From positions 1 through 64,000 of the forward strand of contig NZ_AGRW01000049.1 of assembly GCF_000255555.1 (NCBI RefSeq): a DNA stretch of 64,000 bases, given 5' to 3'. The position numbers were made by a program, and so were the translations under genes. This DNA is from Treponema saccharophilum DSM 2985. Lineage in GTDB: Bacteria > Spirochaetota > Spirochaetia > Treponematales > Treponemataceae. The notes below the pieces were generated by a model. It was given only the letters and a program-made list of their open reading frames with translations, ran no database searches and was not told the origin of the DNA. Shown here piece after piece: positions 51,374 to 60,062 of the stretch (position 1 is its first letter; every line of letters starts with the position of its first letter).

Positions 51374-51787
51374 CTATTTCTTCATCGCAGTGCGGAGCTG
51401 GCTGAACTCGAAATTCTCAAGCTGGGCAAGAAGCCTGTAGTTGAGCTGAATCTTCATGATGTTCATCGCCTCGCTCTCGGCATCGACGTTGCTTCCGTTC
51501 GCATTCGTGGAGCTCGACCAGTCGACGGTGCGCCTCGGCTGGACGTCGCGGAAATCGCGGACGGACGAAATCTGGATGTGCCTGTCGTCGTTCACCGCGA
51601 GCGTGAGCGATTTCTCGTCTTTCTCCGAGTCCAAAGCCTTCTTAAGCTCGCTCTCAAAATTAACCTCCTGACGCTTGAAGTTAGGAGTCTCGGCATTTGA
51701 GATATTGTTCGCCGTAACCTGATAGCGCAGCGAATTGACGCTCATCGCGCGCTGAAGCAAATCGACTGAACGGGTAAAAGTATTCAT
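51374..51787 (-). CDS. flgB: Flagellar proximal rod protein FlgB
   Basis: First gene of the basal-body operon, 137 aa. It starts 'FTRSVDLLQRAMSVNSLRYQ' with VTANNISNAETPNFKRQEVN, the rod-protein motif, and ends with a coiled helix (EAMNIMKIQLNYRLLAQLEN). The ribosome-binding site is weak. A sigma-28-like element lies just upstream (51795-51822). It follows the MATE gene by 39 nt. Confidence 0.94.
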   Translation of the reverse strand: MNTFTRSVDLLQRAMSVNSLRYQVTANNISNAETPNFKRQEVNFESELKKALDSEKDEKSLTLAVNDDRHIQISSVRDFRDVQPRRTVDWSSSTNANGSNVDAESEAMNIMKIQLNYRLLAQLENFEFSQLRTAMKK

Positions 51788-51794
51788 GTCTATA

Positions 51795-51822
51795 TTCTCG
51801 GTATTTTTAAAAATTAAATTTA
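51795..51822 (-). promoter_or_regulatory. Possible FliA (sigma-28)-type promoter of the flagellar operon
   Basis: On the minus strand TAAA (51822-51819) is followed after 16 nt by ACCGAGAA (51802-51795), compared with TAAA-N15-GCCGATAA. The spacer is one base too long and two bases differ, and the region is AT-rich, so this is only a candidate. Confidence 0.25.
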
Positions 51823-51826
51823 GAAA

Positions 51827-53185
51827 TTATCTAGTGATATTTCTCAACCAACGGTATTTTTTATAGTAAATGAAAATCGCCGGAAGTTTAACCATCTCGT
51901 CGAGATTTATGATGAAGAAAACGAGAAGGACAGGCGCATGGAATACGAACGCCGCCAGAAGCCCAGCCGGAACGCACACCGCCCACATCGTCACCGAATC
52001 GCAAATCATGCTGAACTTCGCGTCGCCGCCCGCCGGGAAGATTCCGCAGTTCGTGGCGACGTTGCTCGATTTTCCGATCATGTTGTACGAGCACATGACG
52101 AGCATCCACTTCAGGTAATGCGCCGCCTCCGCGCTCATCGATACGATCGACAGGACGAACGGTATAAGGAGGACAATCACGATTCCCATTGCGGCTCCGA
52201 CGCCAATCGCTATATGGCAAATCTTCGAGCCGTAGATTTTCGCACGCTCCAGATTCCCGCGGCCGAGCTCGTTCCCTATCATTATTCCGCCGCCCGCCGA
52301 TATTCCCGAGCTGAGGCACGTGACGAGGTTCTTCACGATGTTCGATATCGAATTCGCGGCGACGGCATCGCTTCCGAGGTGCCCCATGATGACAGAATAC
52401 ATCGAGAACCCCACGCCCCAGACGATTTGGTTCACGAGGACGGGATACGAATAATGCCAGAAGTCGCGCCGAAGAACCGCGTCGACGCGGAGAAAATACG
52501 AAAGGCGGAGACGGACGCTCCCACGCCGCGCGTTCATGGCGACGGACCAGACAAGCTCGACGGTGCGCGAAACGACCGTCGCGAGCGCCGCTCCCTTTAT
52601 CCCCATCCGCGGGAAGAAAAGCATCCCGTATATGAAGACCGCGTTCAGTACGATGTTCAGCACGACGGAGACGGACGTTATGACCGTCGCGGAAAGCGCG
52701 TGCTCCGAATTTTTTAGCACGCAGAGGAAAATCTGCGATACGCCCGCCATGAGGAACGTCGGCGAGACAGCCCTCAGATAGACGCACCCCTCGCGGATGA
52801 GCTCCTCGTCGGAAGTGTACGCCTTCATCAGAAGCTCCGGGAAGAACAGCGACGCAAACGAGAAAAGCGCGGAGACGAGCGCGGACGAGCGAAGGACGTA
52901 CGCGAAAATTCTCTCGATAGAGCCGATGTCGTTCTTGCCCCAATACTGCGCCGCGAAAATCGACAGCCCCGAATTGAACGACAGCAGGAACATGTTCGCG
53001 ATGAAGGCGACCTGCGTCGCAAGCGAGACCGCCGAAAGGGAAACCTGGTCGAGGCGCGCAAGCATGAGCGCATCCGACGCGTTCACCGCCGCCACCATGA
53101 ACGACTGGAACGCAATCGGAACCATCAGCGAAAAAAGCTTCCTGTAGAACTCCCTCGGAGAATATTTTGAAAAATCCATGCTCAT
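51827..53185 (-). CDS. MATE-family efflux transporter
   Basis: The 452-aa protein has twelve predicted membrane helices in two similar halves (for example LVPIAFQSFMVAAVNASDAL at the start and 'YPVLVNQIVWGVGFSMYSVI' at the start of the second half), the hallmark of MATE multidrug/Na exporters. Landmarks such as QYWGKNDIGSIER and NELGRGNLERAKIYG are typical. Substrate unknown. ATG 53185 has GGAG 13 nt upstream; ATG 53179 is also possible. It follows argH by 18 nt and runs into the flagellar operon. Confidence 0.92.
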   Translation of the reverse strand: MSMDFSKYSPREFYRKLFSLMVPIAFQSFMVAAVNASDALMLARLDQVSLSAVSLATQVAFIANMFLLSFNSGLSIFAAQYWGKNDIGSIERIFAYVLRSSALVSALFSFASLFFPELLMKAYTSDEELIREGCVYLRAVSPTFLMAGVSQIFLCVLKNSEHALSATVITSVSVVLNIVLNAVFIYGMLFFPRMGIKGAALATVVSRTVELVWSVAMNARRGSVRLRLSYFLRVDAVLRRDFWHYSYPVLVNQIVWGVGFSMYSVIMGHLGSDAVAANSISNIVKNLVTCLSSGISAGGGIMIGNELGRGNLERAKIYGSKICHIAIGVGAAMGIVIVLLIPFVLSIVSMSAEAAHYLKWMLVMCSYNMIGKSSNVATNCGIFPAGGDAKFSMICDSVTMWAVCVPAGLLAAFVFHAPVLLVFFIINLDEMVKLPAIFIYYKKYRWLRNITR

Positions 53186-53203
53186 GGGAAAAATAACGCT
53201 CCG

Positions 53204-54628
53204 CTAGAACGACGAGCAGAATTCCTCGAGGGCGGCAATCTGCCTCTCAACCTGCGAGGGGCTGGGACCGCCCGTCGTCGTCCTCGCCTCCATGCACGCG
53301 CGCGGCGTTATGCGCTCGAAAATGTCATCCTCGAAAAGCTCTGATATGCCACGAAGCTCTTCTATAGAAAGCTCCTCTATCGCGGATTTCCCGGAATCGA
53401 TTGCGAGCCGGACGCACCGCGCGGACACGCCGTGCGCGACGCGGAACGGAAGCCCCTTCCGCACGAGATAGTCGGCGACATCCGTTGCGTTGGCGAACCC
53501 GCCGAAACAGCTTTCCTCCATGCGCGGAACGTTCCAGCGCGCGCTCTCAACCATAGCCTCGAACACGACGACGTTCGACATGACCGTGTCGAGCGCCTCG
53601 AAAAGCGGCGCCTTGTCTTCCTGCATGTCGCGGTCGTAGGCAAGAGGAAGCCCCTTCACCATGACGAGAAGGTTTATGAGGTCGCCGTAGACTTTTCCCG
53701 TCCTGCCCCGTATCAGCTCGGCAAAATCCGGGTTCTTCTTCTGCGGCATTATCGACGAGCCGGTGGACCATTTCTCGCTCAGCTCGACGAAACCGAATTC
53801 CGTCGTTGACCAAAGGACGATTTCCTCGCACATGCGGGAGAGATGCCCCTGGAGGAGCGCGAAATCGGAGGTGAATTCGATGCAGTAGTCGCGGTCGGAG
53901 ACGGAATCGAGCGAATTCTCCGTGACGCCGGAAAAACCGAGCTGCTCCGCGACGAATTCCCTGTCGAGCGGAAGCCCCGAGCCGGCAAGCGCCCCCGAGC
54001 CGAGCGGAGAAAGCGACACCCGCGAAAGCGAGCCTTCAAGCCTGTCGACGTCGCGCTTGAGCATCCACGCCCACGCGCACAGATGCTGCGCAAGCGTCCC
54101 CGGCTGGGCGTGCTGCATGTGCGTGTATCCCGTCAGGAGCGAATTCGTATGCTTCCCCGCGATTTTGCAGAGCGTTCCGATAAGGGAGACGATTTTTTTC
54201 TGGAGCTCGGGAATGACCCGCCTGAGATAGAGCCGCTCGTCGAGCGCAATCTGGTCGTTGCGGCTTCTTCCCGTGTGAAGCTTCCGCCCCGGGTCGCCGA
54301 TTCTGTCGGTGAGCGTCGCCTCTATGAATGAATGGATATCCTCCGCCGAATAATCGACGGAAAGCGAGCCGGAAACGAGGTCATTCTCAATCGATTTCAG
54401 ACCGTCCTCGATTGCCTTCCCCTCTTCCGCGGAAATTATCCCCTGCCTCGCGAGCATTGCTGCATGGGCAAGGGAGCCTTTTATATCGTCAAGCGCCATC
54501 CTCTCGTCAACGCGTATCGATGTCTCGAATTCGACGGCGGCGGCATCAGGCCCCTCGGCAAAACGACCGTGCCACAGCGCGGCGTGATTGTTGTCAGTGA
54601 TTGTTCCATGCGGAGTGTTATCTTTCAT
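53204..54628 (-). CDS. argH: Argininosuccinate lyase
   Basis: Last step of arginine synthesis (argininosuccinate to arginine and fumarate). The 474-aa protein carries the fumarase/aspartase signature GSSIMPQKKNPD (about 282-293), the GYTHMQHAQPGTLAQHL region, and the N-terminal landmark 'LWHGRFAEGPDAAAVEFETS'. No other arg gene is in the window. There is no ribosome-binding site before ATG 54628, and a TAGAAT box lies 10 nt upstream, so the leader would be only a few bases. Confidence 0.96.
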   Translation of the reverse strand: MKDNTPHGTITDNNHAALWHGRFAEGPDAAAVEFETSIRVDERMALDDIKGSLAHAAMLARQGIISAEEGKAIEDGLKSIENDLVSGSLSVDYSAEDIHSFIEATLTDRIGDPGRKLHTGRSRNDQIALDERLYLRRVIPELQKKIVSLIGTLCKIAGKHTNSLLTGYTHMQHAQPGTLAQHLCAWAWMLKRDVDRLEGSLSRVSLSPLGSGALAGSGLPLDREFVAEQLGFSGVTENSLDSVSDRDYCIEFTSDFALLQGHLSRMCEEIVLWSTTEFGFVELSEKWSTGSSIMPQKKNPDFAELIRGRTGKVYGDLINLLVMVKGLPLAYDRDMQEDKAPLFEALDTVMSNVVVFEAMVESARWNVPRMEESCFGGFANATDVADYLVRKGLPFRVAHGVSARCVRLAIDSGKSAIEELSIEELRGISELFEDDIFERITPRACMEARTTTGGPSPSQVERQIAALEEFCSSF

Positions 54629-54638
54629 AATGGAAGAG

Positions 54639-54667
54639 ATTCTACATCATTTTTGCCGAATTGAGAA
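54639..54667 (-). promoter_or_regulatory. Candidate promoter of argH
   Basis: Minus-strand TTCTCA (54667-54662), 17-nt spacer, TAGAAT (54644-54639), then 10 nt to ATG 54628. The -10 has five consensus bases, the -35 is weak. Confidence 0.45.
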
Positions 54668-54856
54668 AGATGACGGCAAAAAGACCGGACAACCGCATTT
54701 TCAGGAAGCAGCCTGCTCATATTTATAGAGTTTGCCCTGTTCCTCGTAAAATAAAAGACAGCATTTTTCGTTGCGAAGCCGTTTTTCCATCGCTTCGCCC
54801 AGTGAAAATTTTATAATGCGTTTGCCCCACAAAAAGACGCGAATTTCCGCCGGCGC

Positions 54857-55660
54857 CTACGATGCGATGCCCTTCTTCTGGTCGGAATCAAGCTTGTCGC
54901 GCCAGACCTTCGCCTTCGTCTTCAGCTCCTCGGCTTCCTCAGGCTCTGAAAGCAGCATCGAAATGCGGCGGCTCGCGAGGACGTAATTTATCGCGAGGCG
55001 CATGTCGTCGATTCGGTGCGTCGAAAGCTCGTAGCGGTCGCGGTATTCCTTCGCGGACTGGTCGAGGAGACGCTTGACCATGCGTATATAGAAAACGGTC
55101 GTGTCGTAATTCTCAAGCGACGAGTCGAAGTAGACGCGGTTCGCCTCCTTCCAGTTCAGGAGATTCTTCATGACCGTGGAGAACCGCCCCTGAATCTCGA
55201 CGAACGACCACTTCCATTTCGTGTTGTCGCCGAACGCGTCAATCAGCAGCCGTATCGCCAGCCCGAGCTTCCGCATAAGATAATACCGCTTGTCCAGCGA
55301 AACCTTCTCAATCTCGAGGATTTTCTCCTCGATGTCCGAATACTGGACGTCGACGAAATTCGTGACGACATCCTCAAGGTAGATTATCGCCTTGTAGAGG
55401 ATTTTCCGCGCATCGTTCAGCGCGTCGTTGTTCTTGACGCCGAGAATATCCACGGAAAGGTTGTTTATGTTTATATAGAGCGTGACGATGTAAATCATGT
55501 CCTCGGCGAGCATGAGCTTCCTGTACGCGCTCCCCTCGGATTCCTTTGCGATAAGGGCGAGCATCTTCTTCTCGTTCGCCAGCGACTTGTCTATGGCATC
55601 CTTGTGGATTTGAGACCTTACCTTGAATTCTTCCCTCGTTTCCGCTGTGATTTTTCCCAT
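54857..55660 (-). CDS. All-helical cytoplasmic protein of unknown function (267 aa)
   Basis: ATG 55660 has GGGG 5 nt upstream. There is no signal peptide or membrane helix. The sequence is nearly all helix, rich in Leu/Ile/Lys/Glu/Asp, with segments LMLAEDMIYIVTLYININNL, 'ILEIEKVSLDKRYYLMRKLG' and 'MVKRLLDQSAKEYRDRYELS'. Tyrosines are frequent. I recognise no family. It lies 42 nt after recN and before argH with a 228-nt spacer that contains a hairpin GCGAAGC/GCTTCGC (around 54774-54799) as its probable transcript end. Codon use is like its neighbours. Confidence 0.8.
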   Translation of the reverse strand: MGKITAETREEFKVRSQIHKDAIDKSLANEKKMLALIAKESEGSAYRKLMLAEDMIYIVTLYININNLSVDILGVKNNDALNDARKILYKAIIYLEDVVTNFVDVQYSDIEEKILEIEKVSLDKRYYLMRKLGLAIRLLIDAFGDNTKWKWSFVEIQGRFSTVMKNLLNWKEANRVYFDSSLENYDTTVFYIRMVKRLLDQSAKEYRDRYELSTHRIDDMRLAINYVLASRRISMLLSEPEEAEELKTKAKVWRDKLDSDQKKGIAS

Positions 55661-55701
55661 TGTAACCCCGACATTCCTACAAAACTGCCCGAAACCGAAT
55701 T

Positions 55702-57462
55702 TTATGCCACAGTCCCGTCACGGAACCTCGAAAGCATGGCGCGCGCGTGCTCCAAAGAGGCGGAGCTGTCCGAATCCCCCGAAAGCATGCGTGCGATTTC
55801 GGAAACGCGCGTCTCGCCGTCTATCGGAACGGCCGAAGTCTTGGTCATTCCGTCCGCGACGCCCTTGCTTATCTTGATTTGATTATCGGCATAAACGGCG
55901 ATGCTCGCAAGATGAGTTATGCAAAGCACCTGCCGTCCGGCCGCGAGTTTTCTGAGATGCTCGCCAATCGAAAGCGCGACCTCACCGCCGATTCCGGTGT
56001 CAATCTCGTCGAAAACCATCGTCCCGACAGAATCAGAACCGGCGAGAATCGTCTTGAGCGAAAGCATCACGCGGCTGAGCTCTCCGCCCGAAGCAATCTT
56101 CGAAAGCGGCTGCATCGGCTGACCTGGATTCGCGCATATCATGAATTCGACGTCGTCCATTCCGTAAGCGCCCACCCGCTGCATCGTCTCCGTCTCCGCC
56201 TTGTCCCTGACATCGACCTTGAAGCGCGCGCTCGCCATCCCGAGCTTCGACAAGACGGACACGACGGCCGCCGACATTCTAGCCGCAGCCTCTTTCCGGA
56301 GCGACGACAACGCCTTCGCCTCGGAATAAACGCGCCCCTCAAGCTCGGAAATCTCGCCACGAAGGGAATCCTGGCTCGCGCTGTTCCCGTCAAGGTCATC
56401 GAGCTTCGCGCGCGCCTCTTCGAGATAGGAAAGAACTTCATCAAGCGGGGCAGAAGGAGACGACGCATACTTACGCTTGAGCGACGAAAGCAGCTGCTGC
56501 CTCTCCTGAACCTGCTCAAGCCTCGACGGATCGAAAACCAAGCCGCGCAAATATGAGGAAACCTCGTCGGCTATGTCGCCGAGCTCGTAGAAAACGCTGT
56601 CAATACGCTGCGAGAGCGCGCCCAACGCCTTGTCGAAAGACGCCGAATGGGAAGCGAACGCGCGCGCCTTTTTGAGCGACGACACGACGCCGTCAGAATC
56701 GTCCGACCCGCCAAGAATCGCCTCCACCGCGCTGACATCCGAATACAGCTTCTCGAACGACGAAAGCCGCGTCTCCTCCTCCAGAAGCTCCTCGTCCTCG
56801 CCGCGCGATATATTCGCGCTTGAAATCTCGTTGACAGCGAACGAAAGAAGCTCTATCCGCTGCTCCCTGTCCCTGCTGTCCGCGACAAGCTGCTCGAGGC
56901 GGCGCTTTTTCTCCGCAAGCTGCTGATACACCGCCGTGAATTCAGCCACACGCCCGGAAATTCCCGCATACGCATCGAGATATTTTCTGTGCTCGGAAAC
57001 TTTCATTAGGTTCTGGTGCTCATGCTGACCGTGGATATCGACGAGGAAAGAGCTGAACGCGGAAAGCTCCGCGCGCGTGACGGCAGTGTCGCCGACAAAA
57101 CAGCCGGATTTTCCGTTCGCCCTGACGAACCTGCGCACAAGGACACGCCCGTCCTCGGGGGTAATGCCGTGGGCAAGAAGCCACTCGCACGCCGAGGACG
57201 GCTCGCACTCGGGAGAATCGGCGTCGAATCCGTTGCGGACATTCCCGCAGTCAACAGTGAACGTCCCCGACACGGTCGCCTCCGACGCGCCCGGACGAAC
57301 CAAATCGGCGCCGCTTTTCCCTCCGAGAAGGAACGTGAGCGCGCCGATAAGGAGCGATTTTCCCGCACCCGTCTCGCCGGAAAGCACTGTAAACCCATCG
57401 CCCAATTCTATAACAGCATTATCGATGAGCGCGAAATCCTTTATCGACAAATCCTCAAGCAT
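55702..57462 (-). CDS. recN: DNA repair protein RecN
   Basis: SMC-like ATPase of double-strand-break repair. The 586-aa protein has N-terminal Walker A GETGAGKSLLIGAL, central coiled coils (about 160-350), the C-terminal ABC signature IASGGELSRVMLSLK and Walker B TMVFDEIDTGIGGEVALSIG. The start overlaps nadK by 8 nt, with GGAGG 11 nt upstream. The nadK-recN adjacency is common in bacteria. Confidence 0.96.
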   Translation of the reverse strand: MLEDLSIKDFALIDNAVIELGDGFTVLSGETGAGKSLLIGALTFLLGGKSGADLVRPGASEATVSGTFTVDCGNVRNGFDADSPECEPSSACEWLLAHGITPEDGRVLVRRFVRANGKSGCFVGDTAVTRAELSAFSSFLVDIHGQHEHQNLMKVSEHRKYLDAYAGISGRVAEFTAVYQQLAEKKRRLEQLVADSRDREQRIELLSFAVNEISSANISRGEDEELLEEETRLSSFEKLYSDVSAVEAILGGSDDSDGVVSSLKKARAFASHSASFDKALGALSQRIDSVFYELGDIADEVSSYLRGLVFDPSRLEQVQERQQLLSSLKRKYASSPSAPLDEVLSYLEEARAKLDDLDGNSASQDSLRGEISELEGRVYSEAKALSSLRKEAAARMSAAVVSVLSKLGMASARFKVDVRDKAETETMQRVGAYGMDDVEFMICANPGQPMQPLSKIASGGELSRVMLSLKTILAGSDSVGTMVFDEIDTGIGGEVALSIGEHLRKLAAGRQVLCITHLASIAVYADNQIKISKGVADGMTKTSAVPIDGETRVSEIARMLSGDSDSSASLEHARAMLSRFRDGTVA

Positions 57463-58312
57463 TATTCTGCGGACCTCCGGACCAATTCAATTTTGAGCGC
57501 AGCGCATTATAGAATTTTTCCTTGGTGCATCCTATAAGCCGGGCGCGCTCGGGAATGCGCCGTATGCGAACCTTGTCACCGACATGCAAATCAATCGGAA
57601 TCTGACCGTCAACCGAAATGATGACGCCCGACACGCGGGACGGAATTATCTCTATCACCAGCTCACCGTCGGGGCTCAGCACAATCGGGCGGCTCGACAG
57701 CGAAAACGCGTTTATAAGCGTCAGCACCATCGCGTCAAGGCCGGGGTCTATTATCGGGCCGCCGGCGCTTGCCGAATAGGCGGTCGAGCCGGTCGCCGTC
57801 GATATGATTATCCCGTCCGCCTTGAATTCCCCCAACGGGATGTCATCATACGAAACCGTATACGAAATCGTATGGGCGGCGTGCGCCGCGCTGACGACGA
57901 TATCGTTCAGGCCGACGGAGCTGAGCCGCCTCGTCCCCCCGCGAATCAAATCCGCCTGAAGCATCGAGCGCTCCTCGATGACGGCATTCCCCGCAAGAAA
58001 GGAATCGAGCTCCGCGCGCCATTCATCCTTCTGGACGCTCGCGATGAAGCCGAACGAGCCGAAATTGACGGGAAAAACGGGAATTCCGAGCGACACGCAT
58101 CCCCGCGCCGCAAAGAGAACGGTGCCGTCCCCGCCCATCGTAATAACGAAATCATACCCGTGGAACGGATACTGCTCCGAAAAACCATTGAAGACGAAGA
58201 CGTCCGCCTGAATTCCCCGCGTCGCAAGATACGCCTCGACCGTCGCGCCGAGATTCTTGGATTCCTCCTTGAAGGAATTCACGACGATTAAGCACTTTTT
58301 GTATTTTTTCAT
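57455..58312 (-). CDS. nadK: NAD kinase
   Basis: Makes NADP from NAD and ATP. In 285 aa it has the diagnostic GGDGTVL (MGGDGTVLFAARGC, about 57-70), GEFKADGIIISTATGSTAYS with the NE/D and GSTAY motifs, and the LSSRPIVLSPDGELVIEI strand region. ATG 58312 has AAGGA 5 nt upstream. It lies between the DegT-like gene and recN. Confidence 0.96.
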   Translation of the reverse strand: MKKYKKCLIVVNSFKEESKNLGATVEAYLATRGIQADVFVFNGFSEQYPFHGYDFVITMGGDGTVLFAARGCVSLGIPVFPVNFGSFGFIASVQKDEWRAELDSFLAGNAVIEERSMLQADLIRGGTRRLSSVGLNDIVVSAAHAAHTISYTVSYDDIPLGEFKADGIIISTATGSTAYSASAGGPIIDPGLDAMVLTLINAFSLSSRPIVLSPDGELVIEIIPSRVSGVIISVDGQIPIDLHVGDKVRIRRIPERARLIGCTKEKFYNALRSKLNWSGGPQNNA

Positions 58313-58343
58313 AGAATCCTTTCCATAAAGAGAATGGAACTTC

Positions 58344-59504
58344 TCAAGGCAGGGTCGCCATTATCTTTGTGATTTTCGAGACAGTCTCCGAATTCATCCT
58401 CGGATAAAGCGGAAAAAGCGCGGTCCTCAAGTACAGGGACTTCGAGCGAATCAGCATGTTCGAAAGAAGCTCCAGATTCACGTCGGACGGAGCGCCGGAT
58501 TCGTCAAGCTCCGACTCCTCACGGAGAATACGAGCGATTACAGAATCCGAATAGGCGTGCGCAATCGAGACATCCTTTCGTTTCGCATACTGCTCCGCAT
58601 CCGGAAAGTTTCCGGCAAGCACGACGGGAAACGACCAAACGGAACGCTCCACCCCCTGCCCGTGCGAAAGAAGCCTGTTTTTCGACGAGGACGGAAACGC
58701 TTTTTTGTAGAAAGAGAAAATGCTTTTTCTTGCCGCCTCGTTGCGGGAAAATTCCTTGAGCTGCACGAACGCAAGCGCGCTGTTCAAATCCCCGAGAATT
58801 TCCGTCCGGGACGCGGATTCGGAAATCTTTTTGAGGACAAGCCAATCGCGCCGGGAAGGAGCGAGAAGCACCGCGCCGCCGCCGCCGGTAACGCAGTCGT
58901 TCTCCTCAAGCCCGAGAATGGCGAAAACGCCGAACGTTCCGGCCCTCCTGATGGAGCTCTCTTCCTGAACATCATCATCGCGAATCCCGTCGGCGACGGA
59001 ATCGTCCCCGCCAAGACCGTCCTTGAAAATCCCAGCCCCAACAGCCTGGGATATATCCTCTATGACAAAAATCCCGAAATCGAGAATGCGCTCCATCTCA
59101 TCGGAATCCGGCAGTATCCCCATCGTCTCGTGGAGAATAAGGACGGAACCGCCTGACTGTATTCCCTTCTGCACGGCATCCGCGGAGACAAGGCCGCTCG
59201 ATTCGTCCACATCAAGGACAAGCGGAACGAAGCCCATTTCCCGCACCGCAGAATACTGCCACCCCGGAGCGAGCGCCGAAATCATTATTTTGGAAGTTTT
59301 TTCCACGCCGAGCGATTTCAGCGCATAGGAAAGCGCAATCTCGGGGCTTCTGAACGCGACACCGCCTGCAACGCCGAAAAAATCCTTCACGGCGGAAACG
59401 AGCTTCGCGTTCATCTCCCCCGGACCGACCTTCTCGTCCACAAGGCACGACAGAACCGCGTCCATCTCCTTTCTTCTGATTGTTGAGCTGAAAACAGGAA
59501 CCAT
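58344..59504 (-). CDS. DegT/DnrJ/EryC1-fold protein lacking the PLP lysine (386 aa)
   Basis: The fold of sugar aminotransferases is clear: 'VPVFSSTIRRKEMDAV' at the start, FVIEDISQAVGAGI (147-159) for the ED-x-x-Q-A-x-GA motif that holds the pyridoxal ring, and a GTFGVFAIL strand leading to TGGGGAVLLA. In active members this strand is followed by S-F-x-x-x-K-x-x-x-x-GEGG. Here the segment is GLEENDCVTGGGG (198-210): no lysine is present and the Glu of GEGG is Gly. The protein therefore should not form the usual Schiff base. Start ATG 59504 is 1 nt after the cheW stop; ATG 59525 is the alternative. A regulatory or structural role is inferred. Confidence 0.75.
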   Translation of the reverse strand: MVPVFSSTIRRKEMDAVLSCLVDEKVGPGEMNAKLVSAVKDFFGVAGGVAFRSPEIALSYALKSLGVEKTSKIMISALAPGWQYSAVREMGFVPLVLDVDESSGLVSADAVQKGIQSGGSVLILHETMGILPDSDEMERILDFGIFVIEDISQAVGAGIFKDGLGGDDSVADGIRDDDVQEESSIRRAGTFGVFAILGLEENDCVTGGGGAVLLAPSRRDWLVLKKISESASRTEILGDLNSALAFVQLKEFSRNEAARKSIFSFYKKAFPSSSKNRLLSHGQGVERSVWSFPVVLAGNFPDAEQYAKRKDVSIAHAYSDSVIARILREESELDESGAPSDVNLELLSNMLIRSKSLYLRTALFPLYPRMNSETVSKITKIMATLP

Positions 59505-59505
59505 G

Positions 59506-59997
59506 TTACTCGGAAGCGACGACATCCGTCGCGATAATCTTCTGCATTTCCTTCGCGCTGAAGATTCGCCTGATGTCGAGCATTATAAGATATTTTGAAT
59601 CCTGACGGACAACGCCCGTTATGTATTCGGTTCCGATGCCCGAAATCATCTGCGGCGGGTCTTTTATGTCCTCCGTATTGATTGTAACGACGCGGGCAAT
59701 CTTGTCGATTATGATTCCAACCTTGTTGTTGTCGATATTGAGGATTATGAATCCGCCCTCAAACTCGTTCTCCTCCTCGGTCTGCTCGAGCTTCTGAATC
59801 TGGAACCGCTTGTGCAAATTTATGACAGGAATTATCTCCCTGCGAAGGTTGAATATGCCCTCGACGTAATAAGGCGCGTTAGGAATCGGGCGAACCTTAG
59901 TCACCTTTACGATTTCCTTGACGTCCATGATATCGACGCCGTAAATTTCCTCACCCAACTGGAACGTGACGAGCTGAATCTGCGTGTTTTCTGCCAT
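59506..59997 (-). CDS. cheW: Chemotaxis coupling protein CheW
   Basis: Scaffold linking chemoreceptors to CheA. The 163-aa protein begins QLVTFQLGEEIYGVDIMDVK and contains VRPIPNAPYYVEGIFNLRRE (the usual P-x-x-I-x-G-x-x-N-L-R-G, here ending R-R-E), then IIPVINLHKRF, and VRQDSKYLIMLDIRRIFS. ATG 59997 has GGGGGA 5 nt upstream. A perfect 11-bp inverted repeat lies in the leader (60015-60050). No cheA or receptor gene is nearby. Confidence 0.95.
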   Translation of the reverse strand: MAENTQIQLVTFQLGEEIYGVDIMDVKEIVKVTKVRPIPNAPYYVEGIFNLRREIIPVINLHKRFQIQKLEQTEEENEFEGGFIILNIDNNKVGIIIDKIARVVTINTEDIKDPPQMISGIGTEYITGVVRQDSKYLIMLDIRRIFSAKEMQKIIATDVVASE

Positions 59998-60014
59998 ATA
60001 TCCCCCAAAGTGCC

Positions 60015-60050
60015 CGGGTATTTGACCCCGCATACAGGCTCAAATACCCG
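60015..60050 (-). promoter_or_regulatory. Long inverted repeat in the cheW leader
   Basis: CGGGTATTTGA (60015-60025) pairs perfectly with TCAAATACCCG (60040-60050) around a 14-nt loop. It starts 12 nt after the gltA-like stop and ends about 10 nt before the cheW ribosome-binding site. It lacks a T-run, so a processing or protein-binding hairpin is more likely than a terminator. Confidence 0.6.
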
Positions 60051-60062
60051 ATATGAAATAAT

